Assembly (NCBI GenBank): GCA_021781415.1 | Contig: JAJXWW010000001.1 | Span: forward strand, 1 to 64,000 | Direction of reading: 5' to 3' | Source of the DNA: Planctomycetota bacterium | GTDB lineage: Bacteria > Planctomycetota > Planctomycetia > Gemmatales > Gemmataceae | DNA length: 64,000 bases | Shown: positions 19,394 to 26,574 of the stretch, piece by piece | Layout: each line of letters opens with the position of its first letter | Position numbering within the stretch: the stretch's first letter is position 1 | Notes under the pieces: model-generated | The model's database searches: none | What the model was told of the DNA's origin: nothing | The model's input: the letters and a program-made list of their open reading frames with translations, nothing else | Program-made: the position numbers and the translations under genes

Positions 19394-20755
19394 ATGCCTC
19401 TACAACCGCTTGCCGAGCGCTTTGCCGAGTACGGCTCGCAACTTCGTTTCGAGCAGTTGCCCCAATCCACCGTCCACGAAGTCAAACGTCGCTTTCTCGA
19501 TTCGATTGCCACCGCCGTCGGCGCGATGGATGCCGAGGCGTATGCCATCGCCCGCAAGTGCGCTCTGCGCGTGCGCGGCGAGCCGGGCGCGCACCTGTTC
19601 GGCGGCGGGTCGAGCAGCATCGAGTGGGCCGCGTTCGTCAACGGGTTGCTCATTCGCTATCTCGATTTCAACGATACCTACTTGTCGCTGGAACCGGCCC
19701 ATCCCAGCGACAATATCGCCGCCGTGCTGGCCGTCGGCGACGCGGTGAAAGCCAACGGCCTCGCGCTGATCGCGTCGACCGTGTTGGCCTACGAGATCCA
19801 GTGCCGGCTATGCGATGCCGCCAGTCTCCGCAAGCACGGTTTCGATCACGTCACCTACGGCGCACTGTCTTCGTGCGCCGCCGCCTGCAAGCTACTCGGT
19901 CTCGACGCGACCAAGACGACGCACGCCTTGGGAATGGCCGGGGTGTGTAACACGGCGCTGCGGCAGACGCGCGCCGGAGAATTGAGCATGTGGAAGGGCT
20001 GCGCCTTCGCCAACGCCGCCCGCAATGGCATCTTCGCCGCCTTGCTCGCCGCCGAGGGGATGACCGGCCCCGCCCCCATCTTCGAGGGCGAACTCGGAAT
20101 GATGAAACTGCTGACCGGCCCGTTCGACCCGCCTCCGCTCGGCGACGGTTCGACGCTGCCGTTTATGATCGAACAAACTTACATCAAGTTCTGGCCCGCC
20201 GAGTATCACTCGCAGAGCGCCATCGACGCCGCCTTGCAACTGCGAACGGAGATTGGCGATCCGCAAAACGTTCAATCCATCGACATCCACACCTTCAACG
20301 CCGCCGTGGACATCATTGGCAAAGATCCGGAGAAATGGCGGCCGCGCACGCGCGAAACCGCCGATCACAGTCTGCCCTACTGCACCGCCGTCGCCCTCGT
20401 GGACGGTCGAGTCACCGACGCGCAATTTGCCGAATCTCGCTTTAGCGATCCGACCTTGCTCGCTCTGGTTGCCAAAATCAAACTCCACCGCGACGCCGCC
20501 TTGAATGAACGCTACCCGCGCGGCATCCCCAATCGTCTGACGGTTCATCTGAACGATGGCCGCACCCTGGTGCGCGAGGTCGAATTCCCGCGCGGCCACG
20601 CCGGCAATCCGATGTCCGACGCCGAAGTGGAAACGAAGTTCCGCGCCGCGGTCGAACCCCGCTACGGCAAGGAACGCGCCGATCGCATCGCCGCAGCCTG
20701 TTGGGAATTGGAGAAACTGCCGGAGGCGAGCGCGTTGATTCGATTGCTCGATTGA
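19394..20755 (+). CDS. MmgE/PrpD-family protein (2-methylcitrate dehydratase-like)
   Basis: A 453-residue cytoplasmic protein of the MmgE/PrpD fold. Features include VKRRFLDSIATAVGAMDAEA, the SSSIEWAAFVNGLLIRYLDF-ND segment, PSDNIAAVLAVGD, YEIQCRLCDAAS, MAGVCNTALRQTRAGELSMW and IKFWPAEYHSQSAIDAALQL. These match the helical domain and substrate-binding blocks of PrpD, which dehydrates 2-methylcitrate in propionate catabolism. No prpB or prpC is nearby, and the family also includes aconitate decarboxylase and unassigned enzymes, so the substrate is uncertain. The ATG at 19394 is chosen from the alignment; no strong Shine-Dalgarno sequence is seen. Confidence 0.8.
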   Translation: MPLQPLAERFAEYGSQLRFEQLPQSTVHEVKRRFLDSIATAVGAMDAEAYAIARKCALRVRGEPGAHLFGGGSSSIEWAAFVNGLLIRYLDFNDTYLSLEPAHPSDNIAAVLAVGDAVKANGLALIASTVLAYEIQCRLCDAASLRKHGFDHVTYGALSSCAAACKLLGLDATKTTHALGMAGVCNTALRQTRAGELSMWKGCAFANAARNGIFAALLAAEGMTGPAPIFEGELGMMKLLTGPFDPPPLGDGSTLPFMIEQTYIKFWPAEYHSQSAIDAALQLRTEIGDPQNVQSIDIHTFNAAVDIIGKDPEKWRPRTRETADHSLPYCTAVALVDGRVTDAQFAESRFSDPTLLALVAKIKLHRDAALNERYPRGIPNRLTVHLNDGRTLVREVEFPRGHAGNPMSDAEVETKFRAAVEPRYGKERADRIAAACWELEKLPEASALIRLLD

Positions 20756-20794
20756 GGTTGCCCCTTTCGCGCTCCGCCGCGGATCGCGCATTGC

Positions 20795-20852
20795 TTAGCC
20801 GCGACGCGCAGCGGAGCGCGTTGCCTCACGCTCCGCTGCGCGTCGCGGCTAA
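20795..20852. terminator. 24-bp perfect inverted repeat (family C) between convergent genes
   Basis: Arms 20795-20818 and 20829-20852 are perfect reverse complements beginning TTAGCCGCGACGCG, with a 10-nt loop. It lies between the ends of the PrpD-like gene (+) and the glycosyltransferase gene (-), so it could terminate both. A related copy is at 3864-3936. Confidence 0.75.
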
Positions 20853-20857
20853 CCTAT

Positions 20858-22630
20858 TTAGTTGCGTTGTCCCGACAGGGCCGGTAGCGGCGACCACTGA
20901 TACGGCCCCGGAACTTTCCATACTTGGAGCGCTACCTTTTCTCGGCGGCGCTTCACGTTCTCGACGTGAACGATCTGGGCCGCTTTCTGCTTCAAAACGT
21001 GTTCGACGGCCGCTTGCAGAGACACCAGACGCGGATGACGGTTGCTGGATTCCTCCATCACCACATAAAAACAGTTCGGCGTCGAAGAGGGCAGATCGCG
21101 TTGCCCTTCGACGAAGACGCGCCCCGCATAGAAATAGGTCCAACAATAGGGGTCTTCGATGTAGTCGCCCGGTTCGGTGTGCTGGGCCAACCAGCGCCCC
21201 AACGAGCGAAACCCAGCGCGTTCGGCGTGCAGTCGATCCAGCGTGCGCGGCAGCGGGGAGACGGCCAAGAACAACAGCAACCCAACCGACCAGTTTCGCC
21301 CCCGCGTCCATCCGCTTTCGGCCAAGCGAGGCCACAATCGCGCCGCGCCGAGCGCGAGTTTGTCGCCCAGCACCAGCACCCCAGCCACCGCCCAATAGAC
21401 GCCGAACAGGACGATCATCAGCAAATGGCGATCCGAAATATATCCCATCTTCTCGGCCATGCGCAGCAGCAAGGCCGACAGGATAACGCAGACCAACGAA
21501 CCGACCCATGCGCCGGGCACGCTGCCGAAGCGATCGCGCCGCCACCACAGCCCCAGCAGGGCAGGCAGCCAGGAGACGTAGAAGAAGCCTTTACTCGCTT
21601 CCAGACAAAACGCCTTCAGCGCCCATTGCCAGCGGGCGGCGGGGGATAGTGTCGGCCCGCCGCCAACATCGACGATGTCCTTGGCGAGATTCTCGAAGGT
21701 GCGGTCGCCCGGCCCCATGAAGACGGCGAACAATGAGGAAGCCGGCGCGGCGGCGGAAGTCTTGTCGTCGTTTGTCCGAGGCTGAGGGCGCAGGCGCTTC
21801 TCCCAGTCGGCGTCGGGGCGAGGTTGGTTCATCATCAGGTTGGGCGTGTTTTTCACGGTCAGGCCGCGAATGACGATCATGTATGGCGACACGACGATCA
21901 GTGCCGTCGCCGACAACGCGCTTCCCTGAAGGAGAACATTCTTCCACGATTGCCGCCACGTTCGCCGCAGTTGCATCGCCAACAGTACCAGCCCCGCGGA
22001 GGCGACGAGCAGCGCGCCTTCCGGCCGCGTCCAATAGGCCAAGCCTCCGGCCAATCCCGTCAGGGCGAACAGCGGCCACGAACGGCTGCGCAGCGCTGCG
22101 CTCGCCAGCCACAACGTCGAGCAGGCGAACAGCAAAAACAAGGGGTCCGACAAGCCATCGCCCAGGATCTTTCCGCTAGTCGGCAAGCACTGGAACAACA
22201 CGCAAGCCCAGAAGGCGATGCGTCGATCGAATAGTTCGCGTCCGAGATAGAACATGGGCACAAGCAAGAACAAGCTGGCGAGCGCGCTGACCAGCTGGGC
22301 ACTGATTTGCCAGGCGCGCGGCAAATCGTCGGGAAAGAACTGCCTGACCGGCAGCGACATAGCCAGCACGGCCAACGGATAGCCCGGATGCTGGGGCGAG
22401 GACGGCATCACCCGGAGCCAAGACCCATGCTCCAGCTGCCAGGCGATGCGGACGTAGCTGATGCTGTCGCGCGAAGCCACTTCGGTATGCGTCAGCTGCC
22501 AGGAGCGCACGCTAATAACCAATACGGCCAACAGCGCCAGACAGCGCAGGTCCGCCCGCCGCGCGGCTGCTGCCGATTCGGTTGTCGTCTCCGCCGTGGA
22601 TTCTGAGGCGAGAGGTCGTGGCTCTTCCAT
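20858..22630 (-). CDS. Glycosyltransferase-39/ArnT-like polytopic membrane protein
   Basis: A 590-residue inner-membrane protein. After a cytoplasmic N-terminus (MEEPRPLASES...) there are about ten or more hydrophobic segments (for example LRCLALLAVLVISVRSW, LFLLVPMFYLGREL, LVLLAMQL). SRDSISYVRIAWQLEHGSW near residues 50-70 holds the Asp expected in the first luminal loop of GT-C enzymes, and HPGYPL follows. These features fit the dolichyl/undecaprenyl-phosphate sugar-dependent GT39/ArnT class, which transfers sugars outside the membrane. The ATG at 22630 has GGAGA 6 nt upstream. The acceptor is unknown. Confidence 0.75.
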   Translation of the reverse strand: MEEPRPLASESTAETTTESAAAARRADLRCLALLAVLVISVRSWQLTHTEVASRDSISYVRIAWQLEHGSWLRVMPSSPQHPGYPLAVLAMSLPVRQFFPDDLPRAWQISAQLVSALASLFLLVPMFYLGRELFDRRIAFWACVLFQCLPTSGKILGDGLSDPLFLLFACSTLWLASAALRSRSWPLFALTGLAGGLAYWTRPEGALLVASAGLVLLAMQLRRTWRQSWKNVLLQGSALSATALIVVSPYMIVIRGLTVKNTPNLMMNQPRPDADWEKRLRPQPRTNDDKTSAAAPASSLFAVFMGPGDRTFENLAKDIVDVGGGPTLSPAARWQWALKAFCLEASKGFFYVSWLPALLGLWWRRDRFGSVPGAWVGSLVCVILSALLLRMAEKMGYISDRHLLMIVLFGVYWAVAGVLVLGDKLALGAARLWPRLAESGWTRGRNWSVGLLLFLAVSPLPRTLDRLHAERAGFRSLGRWLAQHTEPGDYIEDPYCWTYFYAGRVFVEGQRDLPSSTPNCFYVVMEESSNRHPRLVSLQAAVEHVLKQKAAQIVHVENVKRRREKVALQVWKVPGPYQWSPLPALSGQRN

Positions 22631-22923
22631 GAGCGTCTCCACTGGAACTGATTTCCGGCATTTTCCCACTGTCGAGCGAGAAGCGCGATGATGGTAGATG
22701 CTTTGCGCCAAAGCGTCAAGGCGGGACTCGACGACGGCCCGTCCGGCGCAACAAATAATTGGGGTGTCAAGATTACATCTTCGTCAGATTTGTTGACACC
22801 TCCGCGCCATCTCCTCATACTTAAAAATCGAAGGGGAAAGTAGCCGTGCTGACAACGACCTGTCGTCCTCTCGATGGTTGTGCGACCGATTCGCCCGTGT
22901 TCTCAAACTCTCCGAGGTTTGCC
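22631..22923. other. 293-bp divergent intergenic region
   Basis: This region lies between the glycosyltransferase gene (-) and the first Met/Gly-rich gene (+). It contains the promoter at 22793-22821; no other feature was recognised. Confidence 0.5.
22793..22821 (+). promoter_or_regulatory. Promoter of Met/Gly-rich gene 1
   Basis: TTGACA (22793-22798) and CATACT (22816-22821) with a 17-bp spacer, about 100 nt before the ATG. The same arrangement precedes the other two paralogues. Confidence 0.7.
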
Positions 22924-23412
22924 ATGTTGTCTTTTTATCGCATCTTAAAAATCTCCTATCTTCTCGTCTTGGGCGGAGCCGTCGTCCTGTTGACGAAACC
23001 GACTCCGGCTCGGGCGCAGCGGGCGCAAATGGCTCCGCAGCTGCCCAACCCGATGTTCATGCAATCGGTGATGATGGCTAGACAGCAGATCATGATGGCC
23101 AGCTCCGGAGGTATGATGATGGGCGGTATGATGGGCATGGGCGGTATGATGGGTATGCGCGGCGGAATGATGGGCATGGGCGGAATGATGATGGGCGGCA
23201 TGATGGGCATGAGAGGCGGCATGATGGGCATGGGCGGCGGCATGATGGGCATGGGTGGCGGCATGATGGGCATGGGTGGCGGCATGATGATGGGCATGGG
23301 TGGAATGGGCGGCATGATGGGCATGGGTGGAATGGGTATGGGCGGCATGATGATGGGCGGTGGATTCGCCGGCAAGGGCATGGGTGGATTCGACGGCAAA
23401 AAAGCTCTGTGA
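22924..23412 (+). CDS. Secreted Met/Gly-repeat protein, copy 1
   Basis: A 162-residue protein. Residues 1-36 form a signal peptide (MLSFYRILKISYLLVLGGAV, cleavage near ARA-Q). A short conserved segment (MAPQLPNPMFMQSVMMARQQ) follows, then from about residue 60 a low-complexity tract of GGMMGM-type repeats, ending GGGFAGKGMGGFDGKKAL. It has no Cys. The repeats could bind soft metals such as copper or silver through Met thioethers or form an elastic surface layer; both ideas are inference. Start chosen at the ATG opening the signal peptide. First of three tandem paralogues, each separately promoted. Confidence 0.8.
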   Translation: MLSFYRILKISYLLVLGGAVVLLTKPTPARAQRAQMAPQLPNPMFMQSVMMARQQIMMASSGGMMMGGMMGMGGMMGMRGGMMGMGGMMMGGMMGMRGGMMGMGGGMMGMGGGMMGMGGGMMMGMGGMGGMMGMGGMGMGGMMMGGGFAGKGMGGFDGKKAL

Positions 23413-23481
23413 AGGATTCTGTTTGCCTCGGATTGGTGAGAACCCGATTCTTAATTCTTCGTAAGGTGGGGCACGGCGAGC

Positions 23482-23510
23482 TTGACCAACCGATCCGGCG
23501 CGCCCATACT
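23482..23510 (+). promoter_or_regulatory. Promoter of Met/Gly-rich gene 2
   Basis: TTGACC (23482-23487) and CATACT (23505-23510), 17-bp spacer, about 110 nt before the ATG. The upstream TTCTTAATTCTTCG motif is shared with the region before gene 3, which shows that the intergenic segment was duplicated with the gene. Confidence 0.7.
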
Positions 23511-23623
23511 GACTTGGATTGTTGGAAATGTCTCCGGACGTTATACTCCGTTGGCTTTGCCAACCCCACCTAGATTCGGCATCCGCCGCGATTTCGGGTC
23601 TCTCTTTCTTCGAGGGTCTTGTA

Positions 23624-24142
23624 ATGATTTCTTTTCGTCGGATTCTCAAGGTCTCTTACGTTCTCATTCTCGCTGCAACCGTCGTGGCGTTGTCTCGACC
23701 TGCTCCCGTCCGGGCGCAGCGAGCCAGCATCGCTCCGCAGCTGCCCAACCCCATGTTCATGCAAGCCGTGCAGATGGCTCAGCAGCAGATCATGATGGCC
23801 AGCTCCGGCGGCGGCATGATGGGCATGATGGGCATGAGCGGCGGCATGATGGGTATGCGCGGCGGTATGATGGGTATGGGTGGCGGCATGATGGGCATGA
23901 TGGGCATGAGCGGCGGCATGATGGGTATGCGCGGCGGCATGATGGGTATGGGCGGCGGTATGATGGGTATGGGCGGTGGCATGATGGGCATGGGCGGCGG
24001 CATGATGGGCATGGGCGGCATGATGGGCATGGGTGGCATGGGTGGCATGGGCATGGGTGGCATGGGCATGGGCGGCATGATGATGGGTGGTGGATTCGCC
24101 GGCAAAGGCATGGGCGGATTCAACGGCAAAAAGCCTCTGTAA
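23624..24142 (+). CDS. Secreted Met/Gly-repeat protein, copy 2
   Basis: A 172-residue paralogue. Signal peptide MISFRRILKVSYVLILAATV with cleavage near VRA-Q; conserved linker RASIAPQLPNPMFMQAVQMA then QQQIMMASSGGG. The repeat tract is built from GGMMGMMGMSGG and MRGGMMGM units and ends GGGFAGKGMGGFNGKKPL. The ATG at 23624 follows GAGGGTCTTGTA. The repeat number differs from copies 1 and 3, as expected of slippage or recombination in a repetitive gene. It ends just before a hairpin at 24176. Confidence 0.8.
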   Translation: MISFRRILKVSYVLILAATVVALSRPAPVRAQRASIAPQLPNPMFMQAVQMAQQQIMMASSGGGMMGMMGMSGGMMGMRGGMMGMGGGMMGMMGMSGGMMGMRGGMMGMGGGMMGMGGGMMGMGGGMMGMGGMMGMGGMGGMGMGGMGMGGMMMGGGFAGKGMGGFNGKKPL

Positions 24143-24175
24143 TAGGTTCTTTTCTCTCGGCCCCATCACTTTACT

Positions 24176-24205
24176 CTCCGAGGGAGGAAATCGCTTCCCT
24201 CGGAG
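24176..24205 (+). terminator. Hairpin after Met/Gly-rich gene 2
   Basis: CTCCGAGGGA and TCCCTCGGAG form a perfect 10-bp stem with a 10-nt loop, 34 bp after the stop. There is no T-tract. Confidence 0.55.
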
Positions 24206-24262
24206 TTCCGCATCCTCGCGCGAGTCATTTCTTAATTCTTCGCAAGATACCATCTTTCTCGC

Positions 24263-24291
24263 TTGACGTATATTTCCTGCGATGCCATACT
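24263..24291 (+). promoter_or_regulatory. Promoter of Met/Gly-rich gene 3
   Basis: TTGACG (24263-24268) and CATACT (24286-24291), 17-bp spacer. The start codon is about 230 nt downstream, a leader twice as long as those of genes 1 and 2. Confidence 0.7.
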
Positions 24292-24301
24292 TAATAGGAT
24301 C

Positions 24302-24345
24302 GTTAGGATTATTCGGGGAGTATCGCTCCCTCCGACCATCCTAAC
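24302..24345 (+). promoter_or_regulatory. Nested hairpin in the long leader of Met/Gly-rich gene 3
   Basis: Outer arms GTTAGGAT and ATCCTAAC enclose an inner GGGAG-TATCG-CTCCC hairpin, starting about 10 nt after the -10 box. It could modulate transcription or mRNA stability; genes 1 and 2 lack it. No known riboswitch was recognised in the remaining leader to 24523. Confidence 0.45.
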
Positions 24346-24523
24346 CTCCACCCGATATTCGGGCGAACCAAACAACCCAAACGATGGAAGCATCCCTTCG
24401 GCACCTACGTCCAAGAACCGTTTCCGATGGGATTGGCTCAGGGATCGAGCGGAGGTCACTCGCGACGCGACAGCGGAACGACCGCTTACTATTTCGCTTC
24501 TCTCCTTACACGAGGGTCTCGTC

Positions 24524-25045
24524 ATGTTTTCTGTCCAACGCTTACTCAAGCTCTCTTACGTTTTGGCACTCGCTGCCACCGTGGTGGTCTTATCTCGGCC
24601 AGCCCCCGTTCGGGCGCAGCGGGCCAGCATCGCTCCCAATCTACCCAATCCCATGTTCATGCAGGCCGTACAAATGGCCCAGCAGCAGATTATGATGGCC
24701 AGTTCCGGTGGCGGAATGATGGGTGGCGGCATGATGGGCATGATGGGTATGAGCGGCGGCATGATGGGTATGAGCGGCGGCATGATGGGCATGATGGGTA
24801 TGAGCGGTGGCATGATGGGAATGAGCGGCGGCATGATGGGCATGCGCGGCATGATGGGTATGGGCGGCGGCATGATGGGCGGCGGCATGATGGGCATGGG
24901 CGGCATGATGGGCATGGGTGGCATGATGGGCATGGGCGGAATGGGCGGTATGGGTATGGGCGGCATGGGCATGGGCGGTATGATGATGGGCGGTGGATTC
25001 GCCGGCAAAGGCATGGGCGGATTCAACGGCAGAAAAGCGTATTAG
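24524..25045 (+). CDS. Secreted Met/Gly-repeat protein, copy 3
   Basis: A 173-residue paralogue. Signal peptide MFSVQRLLKLSYVLALAATV with cleavage near VRA-Q; conserved linker RASIAPNLPNPMFMQAVQMA. The repeat tract alternates GGGMMGMMGMSGG-like and GMGGMMGM units and ends GGGFAGKGMGGFNGRKAY. The ATG at 24524 follows GAGGGTCTCGTC, almost the same leader end as gene 2. Genes 2 and 3 are closer to each other than either is to gene 1. A 12-bp hairpin follows at 25073. Confidence 0.8.
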   Translation: MFSVQRLLKLSYVLALAATVVVLSRPAPVRAQRASIAPNLPNPMFMQAVQMAQQQIMMASSGGGMMGGGMMGMMGMSGGMMGMSGGMMGMMGMSGGMMGMSGGMMGMRGMMGMGGGMMGGGMMGMGGMMGMGGMMGMGGMGGMGMGGMGMGGMMMGGGFAGKGMGGFNGRKAY

Positions 25046-25072
25046 CCAACTTTTCCTGGCAACCTTCCTTCC

Positions 25073-25100
25073 AGGCGTCGGCGACCATTCGCCGACGCCT
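25073..25100 (+). terminator. Hairpin after Met/Gly-rich gene 3
   Basis: AGGCGTCGGCGA and TCGCCGACGCCT form a perfect 12-bp stem with a CCAT loop, 27 bp after the stop. It is followed by GTTCC rather than a long T-tract. Confidence 0.6.
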
Positions 25101-25130
25101 GTTCCGCAGATCAACCTAGCATTAGCGAAG

Positions 25131-25278
25131 ATACCCGGCAGCTAACGCTGCCGGTTCGCCTTGTACCACTGGGAGCGATGATACCCGGCAGCTAACGCTG
25201 CCGGTTCGCCTTGTACCACTGGGAGCGATGATACCCGGCAGCTAACGCTGCCGGTTCGCCTTGTACCACTGGGAGCGG
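25131..25278. repeat. Three tandem 50-bp units containing the family B palindrome
   Basis: The 50-bp unit (starting ATACCCGGCAGCTAACGCTG and ending CACTGGGAGCGATG) occurs at 25131, 25181 and 25231, identical apart from the end of the third. Each unit holds the palindrome CGGCAGCTAACGCTGCCG. There are no variable spacers, so this is not a CRISPR array. Confidence 0.9.
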
Positions 25279-25291
25279 CGAGATCCTCACG

Positions 25292-26464
25292 CTAATTCTC
25301 TTCCGGCTCCAACGTGGAGACAAGTTTGGCCTTGTTGTCGTGGAGCGACACGAGGAACACGCGGCGGCGAAGTTGACGATCCTTCCAATGGATCGGCCCC
25401 GTCACGCTCTCGAACGATTGCTGTTGGGCGAGCTGTTTGCCGAGGGCGCTTCGGGTCGGAGCGGCAGCCTGTTGGAGAGCTTCGAGGAGCAGGCGCGCGG
25501 CATCGTGGCTCTGGGCGGCGAAGAGGTCGGGCGGCTCGTGGAAGCGCTCCTCGTAGCGCTTGGCGAAGACTCGGCCGGCCTCGGTCAATCCTTCGGCACA
25601 GTAGGCGGTGGCGAGATACATTTCGGAGGGTGTTTCCAAGTCGGCTTGAAGAGCGGCGATGCCTTCGTCTTCTCCCGCGTAGAGAAGAGGGATTTTCGGC
25701 AGCACTTCGGCCAGTCGCGGACGCAGCAGACGAAAATCGACAGCGGAACACGCCAACAGGACAACCGAGGGATGGGAGGCCAGAATTCGGCCGAGGCGTT
25801 CGTCGCGCTCGGCGACGGTGGTGAAAGTCCATTCCTCGACGGCTCGACCGGAGTCGCGCGGCCAGGCTTTGAGGAAGGCGTTGGCCACGGCGGAAGCGAT
25901 GGGGCGACGGCTATCGGTCAACACGGCGGCTCGAAGAAGTTTCAGATCGTTTGCGGCATGGCGCGCCAGCAATCTACCTCGCGTGGACGGCGAGATTCCC
26001 AGAGACAAGACGAAGTCGCTGTCCGAGGGGCCGGGCAATTCGCCGGGAACGACAACCGGCGCGCCGTAGGATCGACTCTCGCGCACCAAGATTTCCGTCG
26101 AAGCGGCGTCGAACCCGGCCAAGAAGGCGACGACTCGATTCACGGTTAGCAGTCGCACCGTCTCCGCGCGCATCGTCTCGGACTCTTCTCGACTATCGAC
26201 GTGCAAGAAAGCGCAAGCGCGCCCCGGCATCGTCTGTTCGTTGCCGCGCGCTTCGGCCACGGCCACCTCAATGCCTTGCCGCGCGTGCTGGCCAACCGTG
26301 CGATTCGCCCCTTCCAACGGCACGAGGTGGCCTATCCACAGCGGTTCGGACGACGGCTTCGACGAACAGCCGAATCCCGAAATGCCGAGCATCCCCGCCA
26401 AGAAACAGCCTCGGGCTCTCGCAAGACGAGGAGAGACGAGTTGAGAAAAAATTTTCATTTTCAT
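25292..26464 (-). CDS. Periplasmic-binding-protein type 1 lipoprotein (branched-chain amino acid/amide ABC type)
   Basis: A 390-residue lipoprotein. The N-terminus has a signal sequence ending in the lipobox GISGFGC, so Cys33 is the probable lipidated residue. The mature part follows the Leu/Ile/Val-binding fold: WIGHLVPLEGANRTVGQHAR, GIEVAVAEARGNEQ, then VVAFLAGFDAASTEILV and FAAQSHDAARLLLEALQQAA. Such proteins deliver amino acids or amides to ABC permeases or act as sensors. No permease or ATPase gene is nearby. The ATG at 26464 has AAAGGA about 8 nt upstream. Confidence 0.8.
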   Translation of the reverse strand: MKMKIFSQLVSPRLARARGCFLAGMLGISGFGCSSKPSSEPLWIGHLVPLEGANRTVGQHARQGIEVAVAEARGNEQTMPGRACAFLHVDSREESETMRAETVRLLTVNRVVAFLAGFDAASTEILVRESRSYGAPVVVPGELPGPSDSDFVLSLGISPSTRGRLLARHAANDLKLLRAAVLTDSRRPIASAVANAFLKAWPRDSGRAVEEWTFTTVAERDERLGRILASHPSVVLLACSAVDFRLLRPRLAEVLPKIPLLYAGEDEGIAALQADLETPSEMYLATAYCAEGLTEAGRVFAKRYEERFHEPPDLFAAQSHDAARLLLEALQQAAAPTRSALGKQLAQQQSFESVTGPIHWKDRQLRRRVFLVSLHDNKAKLVSTLEPEEN

Positions 26465-26574
26465 TATTTTTTCCTTTACTTGACTTTACCAAGTTATCAA
26501 AATAGCACCATTCGGGCAAAGTCCGCCCATTCCTCTCCTCATCCCATTCGTCGCCACTTTTGGAGGATTTTACC

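Noticed and set aside
22945-25114. Long His/Ala-rich, Pro/Met/Ile-rich and Arg/His/Asp-rich open frames overlapping the Met/Gly genes on both strands
   Set aside because: They arise from the same low-complexity GGMMGM-coding repeats read in other frames; they lack signal peptides and ribosome-binding sites, while the Met/Gly frames have both plus promoters.
25131-25278. Possible CRISPR array
   Set aside because: The repeats are contiguous 50-bp units with no variable spacers and no cas genes.
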